Shown here: one piece after another, positions 1 through 7,270 of the stretch | Layout: the number at the start of each line of letters is the position of its first letter | Numbering within the stretch: position 1 is the stretch's first letter | DNA from: a virus | Length of the DNA: 24,526 bases | Virus record (IMG/VR): IMGVR_UViG_3300035698_024710 | Span: 1 to 24,526 of that record | Strand: one strand, 5' to 3' | The notes under the pieces: model-generated | Database searches by the model: none | What the model saw: only the letters and a program-made list of their open reading frames with translations | Told to the model about the DNA's origin: nothing | Program-made: the position numbers and the translations under genes

Positions 1-3000
1 AACAATATCACTCAAACAGTTTCCATTATTAACACAAACATCATTTCCAGAAGTGACGCTGATATTACCAACAACCTCAAGTTTGTCACTTGCATTTATT
101 AATCCAATTCCCACATTTCCACTGGAACCTATAACCATATGGAAGTTTGCATTATCAGACGAGAAACGTAAGCTTTGATCTTCTTCCTGACTTATCACAC
201 CATCAACAACCACAGAATTATTATGTGATTTAAAAACTATAGCTGCCCTTTCAGTAGTTTCAGTTGTTTCTACAATTAAGATATTACCACCAGCTTGACT
301 TCCGTTAATATGTAAATCAGCTTGAGGCTCCAACGTCCCTATACCTACCCTCTTAAGCAAATCAGAATTGACTATGATTCCGTTTGTAACATTAAAAGCT
401 GTGCTGTTCACATTACCTGTTGCAGCAGTAATGATTTCTGCAGATGTGTTAGTTAAATTAGTGTCTATTGCAATTTTGATAAAAGTATTATTATTCACGA
501 CAACAAAAATCTCATCGCTTGTGTTAGTAGCAAGATAAGCTGTAACATTAGCTAGTATGTTAACAACATTTGTTGTTTCATTAGTTTCTACAGCTCTAAT
601 AGTTGCATTAAGCACTGTGCTATTTAACAACAAGTCTGCATCTCCATTCGTGGTTCCTCCTGTAAGGTAAGGGCCGTCTGTAGTTACTGCAGTGATGTCT
701 CCTCCACCTGCTGGAGTTGAACAAGTCACGCTTCCATTACCTTGAACGGTAGTCATGAAATCTCCAGCAACACAAGTGTCAATCACATCAATCTGAAAGG
801 TTCCATTGTCAACAGCATTAAACATATTATCTGTAGTATTATAATTATCCACACAATTAAGAGTGTCTCCTACAGCAAGGACTGCTTCTCCAGCAGCACA
901 AGTTGAAGGATAAGAATCATGAGTAGTCCAATCACCTCTAGCAACGTACAAGCTATCCCCTAAAGTTTCGTTCCAGCTTCCATTCTCTATAGCTCTCGCA
1001 TCAATTGTAGCGTTAAGAACTGTTTCATTAAGTAAAAGATCTGCATCTCCATTCGTGGTTCCTCCTGTAAGGTAAGGGCCGTCTGTGCTTACTGAAGTAA
1101 TATCTCCACTACCTGCAGGCGCTTCACAGTCAAGAGTTCCGTCATTGTTCACTCCTTTGACGAACGTCCCAGCAGCGCAATCTGCGCCTATTTCTCTCTG
1201 GAAAGTTCCGTTGTTCACTACAAGCCAAATTTCATCAGAGCTATTCAAGCGAGCATCAATCGTTTCGTTATTGAACGTGTCATTAAAAGTCATAGTCTTC
1301 GAATTATTGCTCAAGTAAGGACCCGCACCAGCTTTAGACTGATCCCTATCATCAATAGATAAGTTAAGGAATGTATCGTTCACAGAAATATTCTTTGAAG
1401 TGTTGATCAAATAAGGACCCAAACCTACAGCGTGCTGTAAGTCTTGTATTTGCGACTCATTAACAGTGAGAGCACCTTCATGCTGAGTGACTGAACCTTC
1501 GCTGATTCTTGCATTAGCAAACGTTCCAGTAGTGATGTTTGCTGCATCATGCAAGTGACCAAGAAGCGAATACAAAAGACCTCCCCTGGATTCATTCCAA
1601 GTATTATTCCCTGCATCCGCCCACGTGTTTATAGCAACACCATCCAGGACCATGTTGTTTAAAAAAGTAGAAATACCACCTACTCTCAAATTATTACTAA
1701 GATTAGTGTTCAAACTAGCATCAATCGTCAAAGCATCATCTCTTCCACTACCGCTCTTAAAACCTATAGCAAACGTAGCTCCAGCAGTTGGTTTAGTTGT
1801 TCTAAAATAAAAAGGAAATTTAGTCTGAGCAATCAATAACCCAATATCTATCACTGTACCGCAAGAATCTCCAATAGCGCAAGTGGTTGTGTTAGTATTG
1901 CCTAACTCAAGGAATTCTCCTCCTACACTTAAGTTACCAAGTAATATAACGTTACCATTGTCAGTGATGTTCATTTGTTTATTGCTTGAAATAAGAGAAG
2001 TACCTGCGTCCGTCCAGATGCTAGTAATATTAATTTCATCCCAACCGCTAATCTGAGAATCAGCTAAAGTTAAAGAAGACGCAAGATTAATCGATGGAGC
2101 GTTAATGTTTCCAGATGAATTAAACACACCATTATTTAAACTGAAAGAGAACTTCCTACTGCCTTTAACACCTGATGTTTTCTGAAACAATGAAAGTAAG
2201 TTATCACTACCTACTCTAGCAGTTTCTAAAGTTATAGGAATGTAAAGACTTGAAAAGACAAGACCAAGATCAAGATCTGAACCAGCATCACTGCCAGTAC
2301 TTTGGTGGCCTAGCTCGCTTTGATCACCTAAAGCTATTAGTTTATTGTCAATCGTGACGTTACCATCATCATAAATGTGCATTGCTCCGTTAGAATCCTC
2401 AATCACACCACTGTTATTCTCCCAAAGATTAACTCCAGAAAGAGCGTTAATAGTTGCGTTCAGTTCAGTGTCATTGAACAAAAGACTCACTGCTCCGCTA
2501 GTAGCACCACCATCAAGCCAACGATCAGGAGTGTTAACAGCAGTGATATCACCACTTCCAACTGGCGTGTCACAAACCATACTACCATTATCAAGAACGC
2601 TAGTAGCGAAATCACCACTAACACAAGTGTCCACAACATCGATTTGAAAGGTTCCATTATTAACCACGTTCCAGATTTGATCTGAACTGTTCAGTCTATT
2701 ATCAATTGTAAGATTGTTGAATGTATCATTAAAAAATATTGTAGTTGAATCATTGTAAAGGTAAGGTGCGCTTCCTTCTTTTACAAGACTTGATCCTCCA
2801 GAACGAGCATCAATACTTTGATTAAGTTGGGCTTCATCGAGGGTGATAACATTATTTATTAAGTTCAAGAATACACCGTCAACGAGAGGTGTACTGCAAG
2901 TAACTGTATCGTCAAGCGTACTGATGAAGCTTCCACTAGGACATCCAGCAGGGTAAGTGTGCAAGCCAGCCCAAGGCATACTTGAAGCGTTGTCCGAGAA

Positions 3001-3282
3001 AGTCGAGTGATTAACGTTTAGTCCGCTAACTGCACTGCCGCCTACAAACAAATTATCGAAGTCAGCTGTAGTTCCGTTAATGTAAGTCACGTTAGAAATA
3101 TTATAACCTGTAGAAATAATGTTTCCATTAAGGCTAAACCCGTCAACATAATTTACTCCACTAATATTCCACCTGTCGTTCATCTCAATGTTTCCACCAG
3201 GCTTGAAATCTACAGCGTTCGTTGCATTGACAACTATACAAAGTAAGAACACAGCCATCAAAAACAATATATCTTTTCTCAT
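1..3282 (-). CDS. Giant repeat-rich extracellular fibre/adhesin with signal peptide, partial (C-terminus beyond left edge)
   Basis: The frame is open from ATG at 3282 to base 1 (1094 codons, no stop). The start overlaps the stop of the upstream gene as ATGA. Residues 1-23 form a signal peptide: basic start, hydrophobic core, small residues near NATNA. The rest is low in charge, rich in Asn, Thr, Ser and Gly, and carries several dozen N-x-S/T sequons. A module recurs about three times (near residues 210-280, 690-755 and 825-890): NGTFQ, a DTC/DC cysteine pair, GSGDIT, then a DGPYLTGGTT-like segment and LNATI. Near residues 984 and 1057 are VGIGTLEP-like motifs (VGIG-x5-A-x-L-x-V/I), typical of tail-fibre regions preceding an intramolecular chaperone (peptidase S74 type). 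That domain, if present, lies outside the window. Likely a receptor-binding tail fibre; the signal peptide is unusual for a virion protein, so a secreted or host-surface adhesin is possible. Confidence 0.8.
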   Translation of the reverse strand, partial: MRKDILFLMAVFLLCIVVNATNAVDFKPGGNIEMNDRWNISGVNYVDGFSLNGNIISTGYNISNVTYINGTTADFDNLFVGGSAVSGLNVNHSTFSDNASSMPWAGLHTYPAGCPSGSFISTLDDTVTCSTPLVDGVFLNLINNVITLDEAQLNQSIDARSGGSSLVKEGSAPYLYNDSTTIFFNDTFNNLTIDNRLNSSDQIWNVVNNGTFQIDVVDTCVSGDFATSVLDNGSMVCDTPVGSGDITAVNTPDRWLDGGATSGAVSLLFNDTELNATINALSGVNLWENNSGVIEDSNGAMHIYDDGNVTIDNKLIALGDQSELGHQSTGSDAGSDLDLGLVFSSLYIPITLETARVGSDNLLSLFQKTSGVKGSRKFSFSLNNGVFNSSGNINAPSINLASSLTLADSQISGWDEINITSIWTDAGTSLISSNKQMNITDNGNVILLGNLSVGGEFLELGNTNTTTCAIGDSCGTVIDIGLLIAQTKFPFYFRTTKPTAGATFAIGFKSGSGRDDALTIDASLNTNLSNNLRVGGISTFLNNMVLDGVAINTWADAGNNTWNESRGGLLYSLLGHLHDAANITTGTFANARISEGSVTQHEGALTVNESQIQDLQHAVGLGPYLINTSKNISVNDTFLNLSIDDRDQSKAGAGPYLSNNSKTMTFNDTFNNETIDARLNSSDEIWLVVNNGTFQREIGADCAAGTFVKGVNNDGTLDCEAPAGSGDITSVSTDGPYLTGGTTNGDADLLLNETVLNATIDARAIENGSWNETLGDSLYVARGDWTTHDSYPSTCAAGEAVLAVGDTLNCVDNYNTTDNMFNAVDNGTFQIDVIDTCVAGDFMTTVQGNGSVTCSTPAGGGDITAVTTDGPYLTGGTTNGDADLLLNSTVLNATIRAVETNETTNVVNILANVTAYLATNTSDEIFVVVNNNTFIKIAIDTNLTNTSAEIITAATGNVNSTAFNVTNGIIVNSDLLKRVGIGTLEPQADLHINGSQAGGNILIVETTETTERAAIVFKSHNNSVVVDGVISQEEDQSLRFSSDNANFHMVIGSSGNVGIGLINASDKLEVVGNISVTSGNDVCVNNGNCLSDIV
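635..1086 (-). repeat. 47-bp perfect direct repeat within the fibre gene (635-681 and 1040-1086)
   Basis: Bases 635-681 and 1040-1086 are identical over 47 positions, and the copies lie 405 bp (135 codons) apart in the same frame. They encode the DGPYLTGGTTNGDAD core of the repeated module. The third module near 2450-2530 is recognisable in protein only, so these two copies arose by recent duplication or are kept alike by gene conversion. Confidence 0.9.
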
Positions 3283-3605
3283 GTGAAGTATGTCACCCTT
3301 ATAGTATCTGTATCATCTACGTACCCTAGGAAAGTAATCGTGCTATTCGCAGCAAGATGAGACCAAGTAACCTCACTATTGTGTAAAGGACGTCCATTAC
3401 GAATAACCGACCAGCCGCTTGATTTGGTTGTCGTAGTGTTAGCCAAAGTGAGGATTCTGTTCTTAGTACCCGTGCTGCCAGATAAATCGCTGCCATCCGC
3501 ATTTTTCTCTCCAGGAACAGCCCTAGTCTTTTGATCCGTGACCATGCTATTCCAGTCAGCACTAGCAATCAAATCACCTGGAACTTTCGTATCGTCAAAT
3601 GCCAT
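3279..3605 (-). CDS. Small predicted virion protein
   Basis: 108 aa, soluble, with no membrane segment. The N-terminus has the pattern PGDLI-x-A-x-DWN-x-M (about residues 9-21), a short helix-like segment I associate with small virion or tail-associated proteins. The C-terminal half (residues 50-108) is beta-rich and ends in alternating T/V residues. It lies between the connector gene and the fibre gene and overlaps the fibre start as ATGA, so the two are translationally coupled. Possibly a tail or fibre-attachment protein; the function is inferred from position only. Confidence 0.75.
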   Translation of the reverse strand: MAFDDTKVPGDLIASADWNSMVTDQKTRAVPGEKNADGSDLSGSTGTKNRILTLANTTTTKSSGWSVIRNGRPLHNSEVTWSHLAANSTITFLGYVDDTDTIRVTYFT

Positions 3606-3609
3606 CTTA

Positions 3610-3825
3610 TCATTCTTTCATAAACTTTCTTATTTCCTCATCTGTCATACCTTTACTCATCAAGTACTGCATGACATGAGCGCTTCCAACTTTGAACACG
3701 TTCTCTTTAATCCAAATCTCAAGATCAATAATGTTAATACTGTTCTGAACAGCAACTATGCACTTTATTGCATCAGTAGAGTAAACAAGATTACTTGCCT
3801 TTATGAACTGAAGTGTAACGCTCAT
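3610..3825 (-). CDS. Small hypothetical protein in the structural operon
   Basis: 71 aa. The N-terminal 35 residues look beta-rich and end near a KCIVAVQ segment; the C-terminal 30 are helical and finish with KGMTDEEIRKFMKE. The start overlaps the stop of the connector gene in an ATGA, and the stop is 4 bases from the next start, so it belongs to the late operon. No recognisable family. Position after the connector suggests a head-completion or neck protein, but nothing in the sequence proves that. Confidence 0.65.
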   Translation of the reverse strand: MSVTLQFIKASNLVYSTDAIKCIVAVQNSINIIDLEIWIKENVFKVGSAHVMQYLMSKGMTDEEIRKFMKE

Positions 3826-4649
3826 CTTATGCTTGGCCTTCTACCAATCTGCAAGACCAACTGAGCTTTTTCTCTATTAAGCTGAATTGCGCTTTCTCGC
3901 CATTGAGTGTAAGGCTCTCCTTTTTGTACTTGTAAATCGCCAATAGTGTAACCAGTACGCTCATCGAAGGATTGTCCCACAACCCTAGCTATTACTGCCA
4001 AGCTTGCAACAACTTCAATAAGTCTGTTCACTGTATTGTTAATCTCTAATTTTCTGATAAGGCTGCCGCTTTCATGAGTCCAACCAAGTTCATCAACAGT
4101 TATTTCATTAGTGTCAGTTCCAGTAATTTGTGCAGCTTCATAATGACCATCAGTGCTTTCAATCCAGATCCAATCACCAGTAGTGAAATCTGTCTCAGAA
4201 GTTACTGCTATCGCAACACTTGTGCCTGCAACTGTAGCTGCAGTGCTTGTAGTTTCTGTTACTCCAAGCCATTCAACCATTCCAGTCACGTACTTAATCC
4301 GTGTCTTTTCTGGAAGATTACTAAAAGATCCTATAGTGGACTCAGTAGTTAATCGAATAACTCCGCTTTCTTTTTGGAAATTAAGGTTATCAATTGTTAA
4401 AGTAGTAGAATTAGTGATCAATGCACGAACAGACAAGACAGGCAATTGATGTACTCGAATAACTTGACTTAACCATTTACCAGTGAGTGTTTCAATAACG
4501 ACACGTGGAGTGAAAAAAGTGTTCATTTCTTTTTCTACACCGTACTCAACATCTTCAATGATCTGAGTCATGTCTGTATCATCTACAAGAGTACTGGAAA
4601 CACCACTTACTGCTCTAACTTGAGCTACCGTAACATATCTAATAGCCAT
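3822..4649 (-). CDS. Head-tail connector (gp6/gp15-like adaptor) with inserted beta domain
   Basis: 275 aa. Residues 1-50 have the usual start of phage head-tail connector proteins: a Val-Thr-x-x-x-Val segment, then an acidic DDTDMTQIIEDVEYGVEKEMN helix and an FFTPR turn. Residues 205-275 return to the helical core (NRLIEVVASLAVI, then the YTIGDLQVQKGEPY segment and a final arginine-rich helix). Between them, roughly residues 130-200, sits a Thr/Val-rich beta domain with a GDWIWIES...AAQITGT...ITVDELGWTHESGS pattern, longer than in compact 100-120 aa connectors. The protein would bind under the portal and close the head. Stop and next start overlap (ATGA). Confidence 0.75.
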   Translation of the reverse strand: MAIRYVTVAQVRAVSGVSSTLVDDTDMTQIIEDVEYGVEKEMNTFFTPRVVIETLTGKWLSQVIRVHQLPVLSVRALITNSTTLTIDNLNFQKESGVIRLTTESTIGSFSNLPEKTRIKYVTGMVEWLGVTETTSTAATVAGTSVAIAVTSETDFTTGDWIWIESTDGHYEAAQITGTDTNEITVDELGWTHESGSLIRKLEINNTVNRLIEVVASLAVIARVVGQSFDERTGYTIGDLQVQKGEPYTQWRESAIQLNREKAQLVLQIGRRPSIR

Positions 4650-4653
4650 TAGT

Positions 4654-5055
4654 TTACCATCCGATTAATTTTTCTATAAATTGTTTAATCATGCCTTTTA
4701 AACTCTTCCTACGATCAAGACTTATGTCCATCCCAGCAGCAAATTCGTCTAGCAATTCTTTGCTTTCGAACCCTTTAGCTTTTTCGATGAGTTCTTTTTG
4801 CTCTTCGTTAAGTTCTGTGTCTTCTTCAATTGCTTCTCGTTCAACAACATCCACTGGGGTGACATCTTTATTAATGATGACAACATCATCTTTTTTCTTA
4901 CCATATATAGCCTCCAAACTTTCAGCTTGATCCCAAGGCAGATCAGTTTCGCACCCTGGTCTTAAACTCTTCCAGTGGTACTCACCACGTTTTTCTTCAT
5001 ACCTGACTTGTATGTTCTCCTCTGTTTCATTCTTAAAAATTACCATTACATTCAC
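4654..5055 (-). CDS. Hypothetical late protein with acidic C-terminal helices
   Basis: 133 aa. Residues 1-60 form a beta-rich domain (MVIFKNETEENIQVRYEEKR..., LRPGCETDLPW), followed by a strongly acidic helical stretch (residues 70-100) and a Lys-rich end. I do not recognise the family. A small folded domain plus charged helix fits a virion accessory or assembly protein. The gene is 3 bases from its upstream neighbour and 4 from the connector gene, so it is co-transcribed with them. Start ATG at 5055 follows an AGAGGTGAATGTA ribosome binding site; a second in-frame ATG at 5049 is possible. Confidence 0.7.
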   Translation of the reverse strand: MNVMVIFKNETEENIQVRYEEKRGEYHWKSLRPGCETDLPWDQAESLEAIYGKKKDDVVIINKDVTPVDVVEREAIEEDTELNEEQKELIEKAKGFESKELLDEFAAGMDISLDRRKSLKGMIKQFIEKLIGW

Positions 5056-5058
5056 CTC

Positions 5059-5457
5059 TTAGTATGTCTCAAAGTACAAGTAAGCAGTAACAGCTTTACC
5101 TGCAGTCTGATTAGCTACTGTTATTGTAACACGACCATCCACTACAAACTCAGTGTATATTTCGTTAGTACCATCAAACGTGACATCCGTATCTGTAGTG
5201 TCTTGAGCTGGCGTTCTAGGGTACAACCATTTACTTGTATTGGCATTAGCTAAAGTAACTAATGTCTGAGCGGCACTCGCTGCTATGTCCGCAGGAGTGG
5301 TTATTGTGACATCCGTACCTGCAGCACTAGAAGCATCATAAACTACTTGCACCGCTAATAATCGCCCTTTAACAGGGACAGATGTTGCAACTGCATCTCC
5401 ACTTCCATCAGCCACTCCGCTTGCGAGGATCAGTCTCTTGTTTTTTGACGCTGGCAT
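5059..5457 (-). CDS. Beta-rich predicted virion protein
   Basis: 132 aa, rich in Ala, Thr, Val and Asp and nearly free of Cys and Met. After a short basic N-terminus (MPASKNKR) the sequence alternates strands and turns to the end, closing with VTITVANQTAGKAVTAYLYFETY. This is typical of jelly-roll or Ig-like virion proteins such as head decoration or fibre subunits. There is a GGTGAGAAT ribosome binding site before ATG. Its place among capsid-proximal genes supports a structural role; which role cannot be decided from sequence. Confidence 0.75.
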   Translation of the reverse strand: MPASKNKRLILASGVADGSGDAVATSVPVKGRLLAVQVVYDASSAAGTDVTITTPADIAASAAQTLVTLANANTSKWLYPRTPAQDTTDTDVTFDGTNEIYTEFVVDGRVTITVANQTAGKAVTAYLYFETY

Positions 5458-5475
5458 ATTATTCTCACCTTCCTT

Positions 5476-5799
5476 TTACTCAACAAACTTTTCGTAGATT
5501 GTTAAGTGTTTTTCTTCAAGCTTCTGACTCTTGTCAAGCTCTTTGAGCTTTGCAACAATCAAATCTTTTATGAAATCACTAAACTCAATTTCAACTTCAT
5601 CATCTGAACTTTTAGGGTCCCAATGAATTTGGTCACCTTCTTGATGAACATCATACTTTTTCAGTTCATCATCATTTAATGATAAACTTTCTCTAATTGT
5701 TCTAACGCTCTTCAGCGTTACAATATTCCCTTCCTGTGGGAGTACGTTAAGCAATGCAAATCGCTCAACCAAACTCACTTTCTTCTTCACTTTTTCCAC
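5476..5799 (-). CDS. Small conserved-type virus protein, acidic
   Basis: 107 aa, helical and acidic. Recognisable pattern: an N-terminal RFALLNVLPQEGNIVTLKSV segment (residues 13-32), then RESLSLNDDEL, a central QIHWDPK turn, and a final amphipathic helix ending HLTIYEKFVE. I know this arrangement from small proteins of many bacterial and archaeal head-tailed viruses, but it has no assigned function. It is preceded by a gap holding the terminator of the gene at 5836, so it may depend on read-through or its own promoter in the AATTAATTAAAT stretch near 5805-5825. Confidence 0.75.
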   Translation of the reverse strand: MEKVKKKVSLVERFALLNVLPQEGNIVTLKSVRTIRESLSLNDDELKKYDVHQEGDQIHWDPKSSDDEVEIEFSDFIKDLIVAKLKELDKSQKLEEKHLTIYEKFVE

Positions 5800-5815
5800 C
5801 CCGTTGAATTAATTA

Positions 5816-5847
5816 AATAAAAAAAATAGATGCTTTTAACTTGCATC
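5816..5847 (-). terminator. Hairpin plus T-tract overlapping the end of the 5836 gene
   Basis: In transcript sense GATGC (5847-5843), a 9-nt loop and GCATC (5833-5829) form a 5-bp stem followed by TATTTTTTTTATTT. The stop codon TAA is in the loop. It is the first of three similar elements at consecutive gene ends. Confidence 0.65.
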
Positions 5848-6492
5848 ATCCGCTACTAACAAATATTTGGTGTCTGCACCAATCTTAATTTTAAGAGTAG
5901 CATCTCCTGTTGCCCCACTTGCACTTGTATCATATAGATCTCCTGAAGCTGCTGTCAATCCTTGGATAGACATCAAAAATGCATCAGTTTCTAAATCATC
6001 AATACCTGCTTGTGTTCCACCTGCAGCTACCCTGATAAATGATATTTCTGTAAGTCCATCAGAATCGCTTGCAGCACCATCACACCAAATTTCAGCTTGA
6101 ATAGAAGCTAAAGTTCCACTTGCCCATCCAGCATCACTTGGAACGTGTAATGTAGCTCTCATAGCAACACCAAGTCCAGATAATTCTCCAGTAGTATCTC
6201 CAGCGAAGTTCAAAGAAATGTGCGCTCCGTGAGCAGTACCGCAAGCAGCACGAACAGTAGTAAATGCTCTTATAGCTTCACCACCACTTCCAGCACCATC
6301 TAAATAAAGTCGAGTGTACCTTGTTCTGTTATCTCCACTAGTAGCAGTAACGCTGCATCTTTCTTCAAAGAATTTAGTATTAGCAACAGCACTCACTATC
6401 GGATTGCTTGCGCTTCCAGCTTGTAATCCTCTATGAATTTTTCTCCTGACCTTGCCAAATACGCCAACGCCAGTACTTCTTGTATTAACCAT
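5836..6492 (-). CDS. Predicted virion protein (capsid-associated)
   Basis: 218 aa, rich in Gly, Ala, Ser and Thr. A basic N-terminus (TGVGVFGKVRRKIHRGLQAGS, residues 7-27) leads into a beta-rich body with TRYTRLYLDGAGSGGEAIRA (58-77), an AHGAHISLNFAG strand, LGVAMRATLHVP and a C-terminal KIKIGADTKYLLVADD strand. Comparable proteins occur near the capsid gene in head-tailed virus genomes and are thought to be virion components. The ribosome binding site is GAGGTGAAAAAAT before ATG. The gene ends in a hairpin terminator, suggesting its transcript level is set separately from downstream genes. Confidence 0.75.
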   Translation of the reverse strand: MVNTRSTGVGVFGKVRRKIHRGLQAGSASNPIVSAVANTKFFEERCSVTATSGDNRTRYTRLYLDGAGSGGEAIRAFTTVRAACGTAHGAHISLNFAGDTTGELSGLGVAMRATLHVPSDAGWASGTLASIQAEIWCDGAASDSDGLTEISFIRVAAGGTQAGIDDLETDAFLMSIQGLTAASGDLYDTSASGATGDATLKIKIGADTKYLLVADDAS

Positions 6493-6520
6493 ATTTTTTC
6501 ACCTCAAGTGATTTTTTTTG

Positions 6521-6558
6521 TAATAAAAAATACCATCAAATTATATTGTATCTGATGG
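6521..6558 (-). terminator. Hairpin plus T-tract overlapping the end of the 6541 gene
   Basis: In transcript sense CCATCAGAT (6558-6550) pairs with ATTTGATGG (6541-6533) over 9 bp with one G-U, around an 8-nt loop, followed by TATTTTTTATTA. The last codons and TAA stop of the gene lie inside the stem-loop. Confidence 0.7.
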
Positions 6559-6873
6559 GTTTGGCACAGCAAAACCTTTGATTAAGATGTACCTATTATC
6601 ATCGTCAGATCCACCAGTTGCAACAACAAGAGTTATAGTTCCTGAACTCACAGTAGTAGTGTTAACTTCAGCAGCAGCAACACTATTAGCTGTAGTATGC
6701 ACGTAAGACTCAACACCCATAAGGCCAGTTGCGTTTATCCCATACTTTGTCATATCAACTTCAATCTCATCATCAGCATCCACCGTGTTAATGGTTTTTA
6801 TAACTATTGTGTTATAAACATCTCCACGCTGCACTCCTGTGATCTCATAATCTGTTCCTTCTGTTAATGTAAT
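6541..6873 (-). CDS. Small predicted virion protein, paralogue of the 6928 gene; likely ATT start
   Basis: The ATG/GTG/TTG-bounded ORF begins at GTG 6834 (97 aa), but the frame is open upstream to TGA at 6882. The 13 preceding codons read xTLTEGTDYEITG, matching LLVEGTGYEITG at the start of the paralogue at 6928. No ATG, GTG or TTG lies in that stretch. An ATT at 6873 sits 7 nt after GAGGTG (6886-6881), ideal spacing, and gives 110 aa against 109 aa for the paralogue. I therefore place the start at ATT 6873, or infer an ATG-to-ATT change. The body shares VDMTKYGINATGLMGV and the ending GFAVPNPSD with its paralogue. Both follow the capsid gene; decoration proteins are a reasonable guess. Confidence 0.7.
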   Translation of the reverse strand: MTLTEGTDYEITGVQRGDVYNTIVIKTINTVDADDEIEVDMTKYGINATGLMGVESYVHTTANSVAAAEVNTTTVSSGTITLVVATGGSDDDNRYILIKGFAVPNPSDTI

Positions 6874-6904
6874 TTTAATTCACCTCGTATCCTTTGGTTC
6901 AATA

Positions 6905-6944
6905 AATAAAAAAATAAAAACATCAGATCAAATTTCATCTGATG
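6905..6944 (-). terminator. Strong hairpin plus T-tract overlapping the end of the 6928 gene
   Basis: In transcript sense CATCAGAT (6944-6937) and ATCTGATG (6928-6921) form a perfect 8-bp stem around an 8-nt loop, followed by TTTTTATTTTTTTATTT. The TGA stop (6930-6928) is partly within the stem. It is the strongest terminator in the window and separates capsid plus first small protein from downstream structural genes. Confidence 0.8.
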
Positions 6945-7257
6945 GGTTTGGCACAGCAAAACCTTTGACCAAAATGTATGTCTGATCATTGGTAGCAGTT
7001 CCTAAAGTTAAGGTAATGCTTCCAGATGCAACAGTTGTTGTTGGATCTGTTTGCACAACCACAGAGTTTGCAGTTGCTTGGACATAGCCCATAACACCCA
7101 TAAGTCCTGTTGCATTGATACCATACTTAGTCATGTCAACAACTATTGTATCGCCAGTGTCCACTGTGTCGATTGTTTTAATAACAATTTCATTAAAGAC
7201 ATCTCCACGCTGCACGCCAGTGATCTCATAACCTGTTCCTTCTACTAAAAGTCCCAT
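6928..7257 (-). CDS. Small predicted virion protein, capsid-gene neighbour
   Basis: 109 aa, beta-rich. ATG 7257 follows a near-perfect AGGAGGTGAT ribosome binding site. Key segments: EGTGYEITGVQRGDV (residues 6-20), VDMTKYGINATGLMGV (about 42-57), and a closing ILVKGFAVPNPSDEI. It is about half identical to the next gene (6541) and arose by tandem duplication. A small, highly translated beta protein placed directly after the major capsid gene suggests a capsid decoration or cement protein, but no motif proves this. Confidence 0.75.
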   Translation of the reverse strand: MGLLVEGTGYEITGVQRGDVFNEIVIKTIDTVDTGDTIVVDMTKYGINATGLMGVMGYVQATANSVVVQTDPTTTVASGSITLTLGTATNDQTYILVKGFAVPNPSDEI

Positions 7258-7270
7258 TCTTCATCACCTC

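Noticed and set aside
1425-1616. 63-codon minus-strand ORF inside the fibre gene
   Set aside because: It is out of frame with the open 1094-codon fibre frame and has no ribosome binding site or neighbour coupling.
2375-2685. Plus-strand ORFs of 90-102 codons opposite the fibre gene
   Set aside because: They lie entirely inside the long minus-strand frame, lack ribosome binding sites and show simple shadow composition. The same holds for all other plus-strand ORFs.
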